64,000 nucleotides of DNA. It comes from Nostoc mirabile CHAB5784 (GTDB taxonomy: Bacteria; Cyanobacteriota; Cyanobacteriia; Cyanobacteriales; Nostocaceae). The notes beneath the pieces were generated by a model that ran no database searches, was not told where the DNA came from, and was given only the letters and a program-made list of their open reading frames with translations. Location: NCBI RefSeq assembly GCF_020829645.1, contig NZ_JAIVFS010000002.1:247830-311829 (forward strand), in the 5' to 3' direction. Of the stretch, positions 8,732 through 16,256 are shown piece by piece. Made by a program: the position numbers and the translations under genes. Numbering within the stretch: the stretch's first letter is position 1; each line of letters starts with the position of its first letter.

Positions 8732-8867
8732 CAATACGGTTCGGTTAAGCCCAAAAAATAAAAATGTGTAGGTTGGGTTGAGGAACGAAACCCAACATAT
8801 TGCAGGGTTTGTTGGGTAACACGAATGTTCAACCCAACCTACAAATATTCTTAACCGAACCGTATTG
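8732..8867. mobile_element. MITE (136 bp), 18-bp TIRs, 10-bp TSD
   Basis: The ends CAATACGGTTCGGTTAAG and CTTAACCGAACCGTATTG are perfect inverted repeats. A second inverted pair lies inside (TGTAGGTTGGGTTGA and TCAACCCAACCTACA). The 10 bp CGACCACGGG occurs immediately left (8722-8731) and right (8868-8877), a clean target-site duplication. No ORF is present, so it needs a transposase in trans. Related copies are at 34270, 43906 (decayed) and 53457. Confidence 0.9.
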
Positions 8868-9264
8868 CGACCACGGGAGCGATCACTACAGTATTTTGGT
8901 ATGGTCTATTTCCGATCGCAGGATAATTAAGAAAAAAGCCTGCCGTTCTCCTTCGATTAAGAGCAAACTGCGGCAGGTTTCGTGGGTATTGGGCTACTTT
9001 GCTAGACTGTCAACCTCTTCTTTTACGAAGACGCTGTGTTTCGACTCCGCTCAACATAAATTCGCGTTCGGGGAATTCAAAATTCAAAATTTATAGAGGT
9101 GCAGATAATTGCTAGTTATTTTTTCCTGCTTTTGAATTTTGTTTTCAACGATGATTTGTCAACATAAGTATTTTTGTACTAACTATTTTTACCCGCTTTT
9201 AATCGGACACCCGTTATTAGAAACGGGGTATTTTTGGCTGCGATAATAATAATGAGTACAAATG
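8868..9264. other. intergenic: two hairpins, no gene recognised
   Basis: Contains a hairpin with arms GCCTGCCG (about 8939) and CGGCAGG (about 8970), and a second hairpin CCCGTT/AACGGG (9210-9227) followed by GTATTTTT. The second has the layout of a plus-strand terminator although no plus-strand gene precedes it. A short unannotated transcript is possible but unproven. The rest is AT-rich unique sequence. Confidence 0.4.
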
Positions 9265-10134
9265 CTACTTGATTTTTTGTTTAATAAAGGTCACAACCTG
9301 AGTTAGCTGTTTCTTCAAGCCATCGATTTCAGCTTCCATTTTGACAATTTTCTCATTTAATGCATTAATTTCTGCGTTAGAGGCTTCCCCGGCACTAGGA
9401 GTTGCGTTGCTTGCCGCCGTAGGCATCGCAGTATTTGCAGCACTAGGAGTTGCGTTGCTTGCCGCCGTAGGCATCGCAGTACTTGCAGCACTAGGAGTTG
9501 CTACCGTAGCAGTGGCTACACTAGAAGTCGCAAATGTGCTATTTTTGACACTTGCTGCTGCTCCTACTGGCACTAGCTCTGGGCGTGGCTGTTTCGCCTT
9601 GGTCATAGCTAACTTAATTGCGTTAATTAGTTGCTTCTGATCAAAAGGCTTACCCAGAAATTCAAAGTATTCAAAGGGTTCTGTGATTTTCTCAGTCACC
9701 TCTTCCTTGCGACCAGACATGATCACCAAAGGAATTTTCCTTAATTCCGGATCGGCTTGAACTTTCTGGAAAACCTCCCAGCCACTCATTTTAGGCAACA
9801 GGAAATCCAGCATAATCAGGCTGAGTTTTTCCTGAAGAATGAAATTTAGTCCTTCCAAACCGTCTTTTGCTTCCAGCACCTCAAAATTGCCCGGAGGCAA
9901 CATTTCTCGTACTTTTACCCTGACAACTGTAGTGTCATCGATAACTAAAATTTTGTTGCTTGCCACGACTGTTTGCTCTAACAGAAACTTTAAGTGTAAA
10001 TAGCGGCTTTGCCGATTGTCATTGAGAATTCCCCCACTATATACAAAATTTTTAGCAATTGGGGGATAGTATATTTCGGTATAAATGACATTGCTAGAGG
10101 TGTTTTGCAAAACTTTTGCTTGTGCTGTTTTCAA
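9265..10134 (-). CDS. single-domain response regulator with Ala/Thr/Pro tail and coiled coil
   Basis: A receiver domain carries KILVIDDTTVVR, the acceptor Asp in LIMLDFLLPKMSGW and the conserved Lys in FLGKPFD. An unusual low-complexity linker of alternating Ala, Thr, Ser, Pro and Met follows, made of a 16-residue repeat. A C-terminal heptad coiled coil (NALNEKIVKMEAEIDGLKKQL) ends the protein. There is no DNA-binding or enzymatic output domain, so it probably acts by protein contact or oligomerisation. The first 57 codons before the receiver look unconserved. A GTG at 9966 (MASNKILVIDD) is the more likely start, giving 233 aa. Confidence 0.8.
   Translation of the reverse strand: MKTAQAKVLQNTSSNVIYTEIYYPPIAKNFVYSGGILNDNRQSRYLHLKFLLEQTVVASNKILVIDDTTVVRVKVREMLPPGNFEVLEAKDGLEGLNFILQEKLSLIMLDFLLPKMSGWEVFQKVQADPELRKIPLVIMSGRKEEVTEKITEPFEYFEFLGKPFDQKQLINAIKLAMTKAKQPRPELVPVGAAASVKNSTFATSSVATATVATPSAASTAMPTAASNATPSAANTAMPTAASNATPSAGEASNAEINALNEKIVKMEAEIDGLKKQLTQVVTFIKQKIK
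9392..9535. repeat. 48-bp tandem repeat in response-regulator linker
   Basis: The unit starting GCACTAGGAGTTGCG recurs at 9392, 9440 and 9488, two almost identical full 48-bp copies and a diverging partial third. The period is 16 codons, so copy-number change would keep the reading frame and lengthen the Ala-rich linker. Confidence 0.85.
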
Positions 10135-10293
10135 TTTGTGTCATGGTGATATTTAAGGCTTTAGCTTTGTTCTAGGGCATAAGGGACATGGTGACACCGA
10201 GACATGGTGCATCGGTGAGAGCATCCCCGCGTCTATTCTTATCTATCATTTGTTAATTAACAGACAATTACTCTATATCCGTATCTTGCTTAG

Positions 10294-11220
10294 ATGTCTA
10301 TGATTTCGTCACAACAAGCCGAACTAAAGTCTGAAATTATGGCAATGCCTAACTGGTTACGTCGTCCTATTGGCAAAGCCAGTGAAATCTCTACCGTACA
10401 ACGCATTATTAAGCAACGCCAAATTCACACGATTTGCGAAGAAGGGCGCTGTCCCAACCGGGGAGAGTGCTACGCCCAAAAAACTGCAACTTTCTTACTA
10501 ATGGGGCCTACTTGTACACGCTCTTGTGCTTTCTGTCAAGTAGATAAAGGTCATGCACCAATGCCTCTTGATTTAGAGGAACCCCAAAAGGTAGCCCAAG
10601 CGGTGCAGCTTTTGGGATTGCGTTATGTGGTGCTGACTTCTGTAGCCCGTGATGACTTGCCCGATCAGGGCGCAGGGCACTTTGTAGAGACGATCGCGAC
10701 TATCCGCCAATTGAACCCAGAGACTCAAATTGAAGTGCTGACCCCTGATTTTTGGGGTGGTGCTGGTGTTGGGGAAGAAGGTCAACGCCAGCGAATAGCC
10801 ATGATTGTAAAAGCCAAACCAGCTTGTTTCAATCACAATATCGAGACAGTGAAACGGTTAACTGGGCCAGTGCGGCGAGGAGCCAAGTACGATCGCTCCC
10901 TCTCGGTACTGGTTATGGTCAAAGAAATCGATCCGACAATTCCCACCAAATCAGGTTTGATGCTGGGACACGGAGAAACACTTGATGAAGTCGTTGAAAC
11001 AATGGCTGATCTAAGGGCTGTAGGGTGCGATCGCTTGACTATCGGACAGTATATGCGTCCTTCTCTAGAACATCTGCCAGTACAAAAATATTGGACTCCA
11101 GAGGAATTCGATCAACTCGGCAGATTAGCATGGGAAATGGGATTCAACCATGTTCGTTCTGGGCCTCTGGTTCGCAGTTCCTATCATGCTGGTGAGGAGG
11201 GAGTGGGGAGTGGGGAATGA
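10294..11220 (+). CDS. lipA: lipoyl synthase
   Basis: 308-aa radical SAM enzyme that inserts two sulfurs into octanoyl groups on carrier proteins. The auxiliary cluster motif CxxxxCxxxxxC is Cys48, Cys53, Cys59 ([12 protein letters not shown]). The radical SAM CxxxCxxC is Cys74, Cys78, Cys81 (CTRSCAFC). The end motif VRSSYHA with its conserved Ser is present. The last codons (EEGVGSGE) and the stop are supplied by a GGGGAGT-type repeat, so the true C-terminus has been edited by an STRR. Transcribed divergently from the response regulator; psaX follows after about 190 bp of repeat-rich sequence. Confidence 0.95.
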   Translation: MSMISSQQAELKSEIMAMPNWLRRPIGKASEISTVQRIIKQRQIHTICEEGRCPNRGECYAQKTATFLLMGPTCTRSCAFCQVDKGHAPMPLDLEEPQKVAQAVQLLGLRYVVLTSVARDDLPDQGAGHFVETIATIRQLNPETQIEVLTPDFWGGAGVGEEGQRQRIAMIVKAKPACFNHNIETVKRLTGPVRRGAKYDRSLSVLVMVKEIDPTIPTKSGLMLGHGETLDEVVETMADLRAVGCDRLTIGQYMRPSLEHLPVQKYWTPEEFDQLGRLAWEMGFNHVRSGPLVRSSYHAGEEGVGSGE

Positions 11221-11312
11221 AGAAGGGAATAGGGTACAGCTTACAGGGTACAGATTATTCCCTATCACCTGTCACCTGTAACCTCTCCCCTAATCCCATT
11301 CCCCATTCCCCA
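11205..11312. repeat. STRR patch overlapping the lipA 3' end
   Basis: GGGAGTGGGGAGTGGGGAATG at the lipA end is matched by an inverted CCCATTCCCCATTCCCC patch near 11295. Between them lie TACAGGGTACAG-type and CACCTGTCACCTGTAACC short repeats. No gene is present. Confidence 0.7.
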
Positions 11313-11408
11313 ATTCTTAACTTCACACAAATATTCTTGAAGAATTTGAGTATTTGGTACACCAGTTTGGTATTTCTTAAAAAGTCCTGACATTAGGAGA
11401 ATCGCATT

Positions 11409-11546
11409 ATGACTTCTAAAACGAACAATTCCCCAGTTGCCGACAGTGGAGCTAAACCTCCCTACGCCTTTCGCACAGGCTGGGCACTGTTCTTGTTAGC
11501 TATCAATTTTCTGGTAGCAGCCTACTATTTCCACATTATTGAGTAG
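11409..11546 (+). CDS. psaX: photosystem I subunit PsaX
   Basis: A 45-codon gene read by eye. After a short polar N-terminus (MTSKTNNSPVADSG) the protein reads PPYAFRTGWALFLLAINF, continues LVAAYYFHIIE and stops. One membrane helix follows the YAFRT motif. This matches the 4.8-kDa PsaX protein known from thermophilic and heterocystous cyanobacterial photosystem I, where it lies at the complex periphery and contacts antenna chlorophyll. TAGGAGAA lies 8 bp before the ATG as a good ribosome site. It is a monocistronic unit far from psaAB in this window. Confidence 0.9.
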   Translation: MTSKTNNSPVADSGAKPPYAFRTGWALFLLAINFLVAAYYFHIIE

Positions 11547-11567
11547 TTAGAAGTGGAGTGGTGCTGC

Positions 11568-12434
11568 TCAAATCGTTCCTTTGAATAAACCTTTGGGACG
11601 AATGAGCAGCACCAAAATCATGATTAACAGTGCTACACCTTGTTTGTACTGTGAACCTAACCAAGGAGTGCTGACTTCTTGGACGATGCCAATAATAAAA
11701 GCTGCTGCGATCGCACCGTAAGGGTTGCCAATCCCACCAAGAATTACTGAGGCAAACAATGGTAAAATTAAAAACCATCCCATATTCGGTCGCACGGCTG
11801 TAATCAACCCATACATACTGCCGCCCAAGGATGTAAGACTGCCAGCAATTACCCAAGTCCATAAAATCACTCGGTCAACATTGATACCTGAAACCCTGGC
11901 TAAGTCCAGATCGTCAGCAACTGCTCGCATCGCCTTACCAATTTTGGTATTTTGCAGCAGGTAATGCAGTGCCAAAATTGCTAGCACCGCCAACCCCAAT
12001 ACCAATAATTGATTTTGCGGCACCTTTAAGCCAAAGATGTCTAAAGCTGGCGTAACAGGTAAATTATAATTTTGGTTCTTGCCACCCCAGATAAGAATAA
12101 TGCCGTTGCGAAGAAATAAGGCAAGTCCGATAGAAATAATAATCAGCGTAGTGGAAGTAGCACGAATAGAGCGCATCTTTGACCACAGTAACTTTTCCGA
12201 TAACAGCATTGCTGCTACTGTTCCTCCTGCCGCCAGGATCATCGACAGCCAAATATTAACTCCAATAGTGTTTATCAGCCAGGTTAGATAGGCTCCTAGA
12301 GTTAGAAAATCACCATGAGCAAAGTTAGATAGCCGTAAAATTCCGTAGGTAAGAGTGAGTCCGACTGCCGCTAGAGCAATAATGCTCCCCACCGCAATCC
12401 CATTCACGATTAGTTGAGCGAATTGTGTATCCAT
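11568..12434 (-). CDS. branched-chain/neutral amino-acid ABC transporter permease (LivH type)
   Basis: 288 aa with about eight hydrophobic helices. Typical LivH features are present: GLTLTYGILRLSNFAHGDF at the front, the cytoplasmic loop KIGKAMRAVADDLDLARVSGINVDRVI (EAA-like, contacting the ATPase), and RPNMGW. Transport of hydrophobic or neutral amino acids across the plasma membrane is inferred. In Anabaena this role belongs to the Nat (N-I) system, whose NatD is LivH-like, but I cannot assign the symbol safely. The partner permease, ATPases and binding protein are not adjacent. Confidence 0.85.
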   Translation of the reverse strand: MDTQFAQLIVNGIAVGSIIALAAVGLTLTYGILRLSNFAHGDFLTLGAYLTWLINTIGVNIWLSMILAAGGTVAAMLLSEKLLWSKMRSIRATSTTLIIISIGLALFLRNGIILIWGGKNQNYNLPVTPALDIFGLKVPQNQLLVLGLAVLAILALHYLLQNTKIGKAMRAVADDLDLARVSGINVDRVILWTWVIAGSLTSLGGSMYGLITAVRPNMGWFLILPLFASVILGGIGNPYGAIAAAFIIGIVQEVSTPWLGSQYKQGVALLIMILVLLIRPKGLFKGTI

Positions 12435-12513
12435 AGGCCTTCAGTTGCTTTAAAAAATTTTAGGTCAATGGTTCATATAATAATTTTTTTGGAATAGCAG
12501 CTAAATTTGACAT

Positions 12514-12554
12514 CATAAGTTATGGTTTATAACAACATAAGTTATGGTTTATAA
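12514..12554. promoter_or_regulatory. 19-bp direct repeat upstream of two divergent genes
   Basis: CATAAGTTATGGTTTATAA occurs at 12514-12532 and again exactly at 12536-12554, a 22-bp period (two helical turns). It lies between the divergent permease and hybrid-kinase genes. Two same-face sites are a common arrangement for a dimeric regulator; the factor is unknown. Confidence 0.55.
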
Positions 12555-12639
12555 ATAAAAAAGAATTGTCCGTTAATATACATAGAATCCTTTGCGGATT
12601 TTTATGCGTAGCTAAACTAGTTCAGCGGTCTAGTTGACC

Positions 12640-14529
12640 ATGCAGCAGTACTCAAGCTTACCAGACCAGAACTCACAGATAGATGCAAGGCCAAAACCTT
12701 TGACAACAATTCAGCAACTTCGCGCCAAGTTGTGGCTGGAGAGCAGCTTGAACCAGTTGCAAAGTCGCCTTAATGATTGCCTGCTTTCTGCTTGTAAAAC
12801 TGTCCTACAGGCAGGAGCCGCAGAAGCAGAAATTCTCCAAACTGTGGTCAACGAGATTAACAGTGCTGTCAACAGCAGTAATTTGGCGCTTACAGATTGT
12901 GCCGTAGGCATCGCTTTGTTTGAACCACAAGAAACTGTTGCCACAGTTTGCTATGTTTCGTGTTCTCTATCTTCAAACTCACAACCTTTATTTCTAGAAT
13001 TGCTGACAGCAGAAAAAAAGCTGCTGTTGAGATTGCAAGAGGTCATAGAACTCGAAGATTTGCAGCAGCTTGAGAATCAACAACCACCGAGCGCTTGGCG
13101 GTTAGCTGATGATTTTGGCAATGTCATGGGCTGGCTAATTATCGCCACAGCGCCCCTAAGCTCTGATCGTGAGTCGCTCATAGAATCACTTGCTCAACTC
13201 AAATCACAATTGATGGCAAGGTCTGCCAAGCATTGTAGTACAGCCTTGGTACAACTTAGAAACATCCTATATTGGCAGCAACAGTATCAACATTTAAGTA
13301 ACTTTAATCAAGAATTGGAGCGCACCAATCAACTGAAAAATCAGTTTTTGGCAAACACCAGCCACGAAATTCGCACACCGCTTAGTTCTATTATTGGGTT
13401 TACTCACCTGCTTTTAGCCCAAGGGTACGAACCAACTAAAGAACGCCAGCAAGAGTATTTAAATATCATTCAATCTAGCGGCAAGCACTTGCTAGGTCTG
13501 ATTAATGATATTTTGGATCTCTCTAAAATTGAAGCAAATCAGCTGGAGGTGCAGTGGGAAACAATTGATGTGCCAATGCTATGTAGCAATGTTTTCGCAC
13601 TGGTGAAAGAGAAAGCCGCTAATAAGGGTTTGAAACTCCGTCTAAAACTTGACCCCGATATCACAACCCTAGTAGCTGACCCCTTGCGACTCAAGCAAAT
13701 GCTGTTGAATTTACTCTTCAATGCCCTAAAGTTCACCAGCAAAGGAAGTGTTGGCTTAGAGGTTGCTTCCAAAGGTCTATTTGTGGATTTTACAGTTTGG
13801 GATACTGGCACTGGCATTTCCCAAGAAGACCAGGCTCAACTGTTTGAACCCTATTTCCAAATTGCCAAGGCTGTCGCTGGTGGTGAAGGTACTGGTTTGG
13901 GTTTAGCAGTGACTCGGAAACTCGCCCAAATTCACGGTGGTTCAGTGAACGTGGAATCTGAAGTAAATTGCGGTTCCCGTTTTACCCTTGTACTTCCCTT
14001 TAAGCAAGAAGTGGGAGTGGGGGGAGATGAGGAAGCAGAAGGAGCAGAGAGAGCAGAGGGAGTAGGGGGAGCAGGGGGAGCAGGGGAAGGAGGGGGAGCA
14101 GGGGAAGGAGGGGAAGAACAATCCTCCTCACCTCCTTTGCCTTTCACCCCCAGTTCTTCTGTAGATATTTTGCTGGTAGAAAATGACTTACCCAACGCTA
14201 ATTTGATGCAAATTTATCTACGTAAATTGGGATATCAGGTGACTTGGGTTAAGAATGCTGCCGAGATGTGGGAAGCTTTAGCACAGTTAGACCCAGTGGT
14301 GATTTTGATGGATGTTCATCTGCCAGATGGAAATGGTCTTAAGTTGGTACAGCAGCTGCGAGAAAATCGGCAATATCAGACGATTCCGGTAATTGTTCAA
14401 ACAGCAATGGCAATGAAAGGCGATCGCGAAACTTGTCTAGAAGCTGGAGTAAATGACTATATTTCTAAACCAATTGATTTACCACTTTTAGCCAGTCTGG
14501 TGGCTAAATACAGCAAACCGCCAACCTAA
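12640..14529 (+). CDS. hybrid histidine kinase (HK-REC)
   Basis: About 629 aa from the ATG at 12640; an in-frame TTG lies two codons upstream. An N-terminal region of about 200 residues resembles a divergent GAF-like sensor. A coiled coil (QELERTNQLKNQFL) follows, then the H box ANTSHEIRTPLSSIIGF with His242. The ATPase domain has N box NLLFNALKFTS, DTGTGIS and GEGTGLGLAV. A linker rich in Gly, Glu and Ala comes next, then a C-terminal receiver (VENDLPN, Asp in VILMDVHLPDG, Lys in YISKPID). No membrane helix is visible, so it is cytoplasmic. The linker is encoded by a purine-rich repeat, see the separate entry. Confidence 0.92.
   Translation: MQQYSSLPDQNSQIDARPKPLTTIQQLRAKLWLESSLNQLQSRLNDCLLSACKTVLQAGAAEAEILQTVVNEINSAVNSSNLALTDCAVGIALFEPQETVATVCYVSCSLSSNSQPLFLELLTAEKKLLLRLQEVIELEDLQQLENQQPPSAWRLADDFGNVMGWLIIATAPLSSDRESLIESLAQLKSQLMARSAKHCSTALVQLRNILYWQQQYQHLSNFNQELERTNQLKNQFLANTSHEIRTPLSSIIGFTHLLLAQGYEPTKERQQEYLNIIQSSGKHLLGLINDILDLSKIEANQLEVQWETIDVPMLCSNVFALVKEKAANKGLKLRLKLDPDITTLVADPLRLKQMLLNLLFNALKFTSKGSVGLEVASKGLFVDFTVWDTGTGISQEDQAQLFEPYFQIAKAVAGGEGTGLGLAVTRKLAQIHGGSVNVESEVNCGSRFTLVLPFKQEVGVGGDEEAEGAERAEGVGGAGGAGEGGGAGEGGEEQSSSPPLPFTPSSSVDILLVENDLPNANLMQIYLRKLGYQVTWVKNAAEMWEALAQLDPVVILMDVHLPDGNGLKLVQQLRENRQYQTIPVIVQTAMAMKGDRETCLEAGVNDYISKPIDLPLLASLVAKYSKPPT
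14009..14130. repeat. purine-rich microsatellite encoding the kinase linker
   Basis: An almost pure A/G tract of GGAGCAGGG and GGAAGGAGG units runs in frame between the ATPase and receiver domains. It translates to GGAGEGG-type residues. It resembles the intergenic STRRs elsewhere in the window and may have entered the gene as one of them. Confidence 0.8.
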
Positions 14530-14685
14530 ACCGAAATTTGTTCAGTCGGCGGAGTGTCTAACAGTATGTATAATATCGTTACTTTTAAAGAACAACATAG
14601 GCAGACTATATTATCCTTTCAATCAGCCAGCAGGAATACATTTAATAATCTGCTACGAACTACTTTTTTCAAGAAGGTGGTGTTT

Positions 14686-15114
14686 ATGTTGTTACGTAAA
14701 TTCTTGGCCGTTACCACAATGACTTTGTTAGCTTCCAGCATCATCTATGCTAAGGATGCATCTGAGTCAATTGCTACTGCTCCTTTACCTGCCAATTTGG
14801 ATGGGATATGGGACTATACAGTCAGCCTTCCAGGAAGTTCTTGCTATGTACAAGGTGGTTGCACAATCCAGATTACAGGCAATGCAGGTAAATATATTTT
14901 ACCCCGTGGCAATACTTCCCTATTTCTGATTGACGTTTATTCGACCCCTAATCGCGGGAAGCCAGTCATCACTATTGTTCAGACTGCACAGCCAGGAACG
15001 CCAATTACTTATAATGCCGCTCTTGTCGGTAGACTAAATGACCCTCAAACGATTACTGGGTTTTTCATAGATGTTGAGAATAACCGAGATACATTTACAT
15101 TGAAAAAGCAATAA
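14686..15114 (+). CDS. small exported protein, function unknown
   Basis: 142 aa from the ATG at 14686. I prefer this start because AAGAAGGTGG precedes it and it opens a proper signal peptide (LLRKFLAVTTMTLLASSIIYA). A frame open further upstream to 14554 looks non-coding. The mature protein has GIWDYTVSLPGSSCYVQGGCTIQITG with two Cys likely to form a disulfide, and a beta-rich tail. It resembles small periplasmic beta-sheet proteins, but no family was recognised. It stands alone after the hybrid kinase. Confidence 0.6.
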   Translation: MLLRKFLAVTTMTLLASSIIYAKDASESIATAPLPANLDGIWDYTVSLPGSSCYVQGGCTIQITGNAGKYILPRGNTSLFLIDVYSTPNRGKPVITIVQTAQPGTPITYNAALVGRLNDPQTITGFFIDVENNRDTFTLKKQ

Positions 15115-15428
15115 ATCTCTGAGGAGTGGCGTTGTTGCCCGAATAGACATCTGTAGAAATTAAATATTCGTTGTCTGAAACCCTTGTAGAGACGTAGCAG
15201 TGCTACGTCTCTACATTTATTTTCACTCCTATGTCTAATGAGTAGAAATGGTAAATCTCTGTCAGAAATTTTTGGTTGAAAAGCCGATGTTTCTTTCCTA
15301 GAAGACGATGTTACTTGATTTTGCGGCTGTTGATTGACTTTCTGCTGAGTTTTTCTCTTGTCACTGCTGCTGTTTTACTAGAATAGAATTTGCAGGGTGC
15401 TATAAGGTTTGGGCAGGATTAGGAAATT
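15115..15428. other. intergenic with a perfect palindrome
   Basis: Holds the 29-bp palindrome GTAGAGACGTAGCA-G-TGCTACGTCTCTAC (15186-15214), a dispersed family seen again at 42262 and 53612. The remainder is unique sequence upstream of larE. No gene seen. Confidence 0.6.
15186..15214. repeat. GTAGAGACG palindromic repeat, copy 1
   Basis: 14-bp perfect arms around a single base, followed by ATTTATTTT. It can fold as a terminator-like hairpin for either strand. Copies with the same outer GTAGAGACG but different inner arms lie at 42262-42289 and 53612-53638. Confidence 0.8.
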
Positions 15429-16256
15429 ATGCTGACAGAAAAATTTGAGCAATTAAAAGCCTTATTTACAGAAATGGAGCAGGCGTTGATTGCCTACTCT
15501 GGGGGCGTTGATAGCACTTTGGTTGCCAAAATTGCTTATGATGTGTTGGGCGATCGCGCTTTGGCTGTAACAGCTGTTTCTCCTTCGCTGTTACCAGAAG
15601 AGTTGGAAGATGCTAAAATTCAAGCTGCAACTATTGGGATTGGGCATAAAATCGTCCAGACTCACGAGATGGAAAATCCCAATTACACCTCTAACCCTGT
15701 TAATCGCTGTTATTTTTGCAAAAGTGAATTGCACGATACTCTCAAACCTTTAGCTTTAGAGTTGGGTTATCCCTACGTAGTGGATGGGGTAAATGCCGAT
15801 GATTTGCATGATTATCGCCCAGGAATTCAGGCGGCGAAAGAGAGAGGGGCGCGATCGCCTTTAGCAGAAGTGGGTGTCACTAAAGTTGAAGTTCGCCAAC
15901 TTTCGCAACAACTCGGTTTACCTTGGTGGGATAAACCTGCTCAACCTTGCCTCAGTTCGCGGTTTCCTTATGGTGAAGAGATTACTGTAGCTAAGTTACA
16001 ACGAGTTGGTAGAGGAGAAATTTTCCTGCGAAAGCTGGGTTGGCAGAATTTGCGTGTGCGATCACAAGGAGATACAGCACGCATTGAATTACCACCAGAA
16101 CAAATTAAAGAGTTTGTGTTAACTACGGATTTACACAAAGTAGTTTCTGCATTTCAGGATTTCGGATTTCTTTACGTAACCTTAGATTTAGAAGGTTATC
16201 GCAGTGGGAAGTTGAATCAGGTTTTGAATCGGGAAGCCTTGGGGGTTAAACTATAG
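15429..16256 (+). CDS. larE: LarE-type ATP-dependent sulfur transferase
   Basis: 275 aa. The PP-loop SGGVDS (residues 24-29) adenylates the substrate. Three cysteines characterise it: Cys94 and Cys97 in NRCYFCKSE, and Cys174 in KPAQPCLSSRFPYG, the position of the sulfur-donor Cys in the lactobacillar enzyme. Family members add sulfur to pyridinium bis-carboxylate mononucleotide for the nickel-pincer cofactor. The three-Cys form is known in some homologues to hold an iron-sulfur cluster and be reusable rather than sacrificial. No larB or larC is adjacent, so the actual substrate here is open. It overlaps the convergent radical SAM gene by 11 bp. Confidence 0.9.
   Translation: MLTEKFEQLKALFTEMEQALIAYSGGVDSTLVAKIAYDVLGDRALAVTAVSPSLLPEELEDAKIQAATIGIGHKIVQTHEMENPNYTSNPVNRCYFCKSELHDTLKPLALELGYPYVVDGVNADDLHDYRPGIQAAKERGARSPLAEVGVTKVEVRQLSQQLGLPWWDKPAQPCLSSRFPYGEEITVAKLQRVGRGEIFLRKLGWQNLRVRSQGDTARIELPPEQIKEFVLTTDLHKVVSAFQDFGFLYVTLDLEGYRSGKLNQVLNREALGVKL

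Noticed and set aside
9397..9520. Tandem 48-bp units considered as a CRISPR-like array
   Set aside because: Units are contiguous with no spacers and lie in frame in a response-regulator linker.
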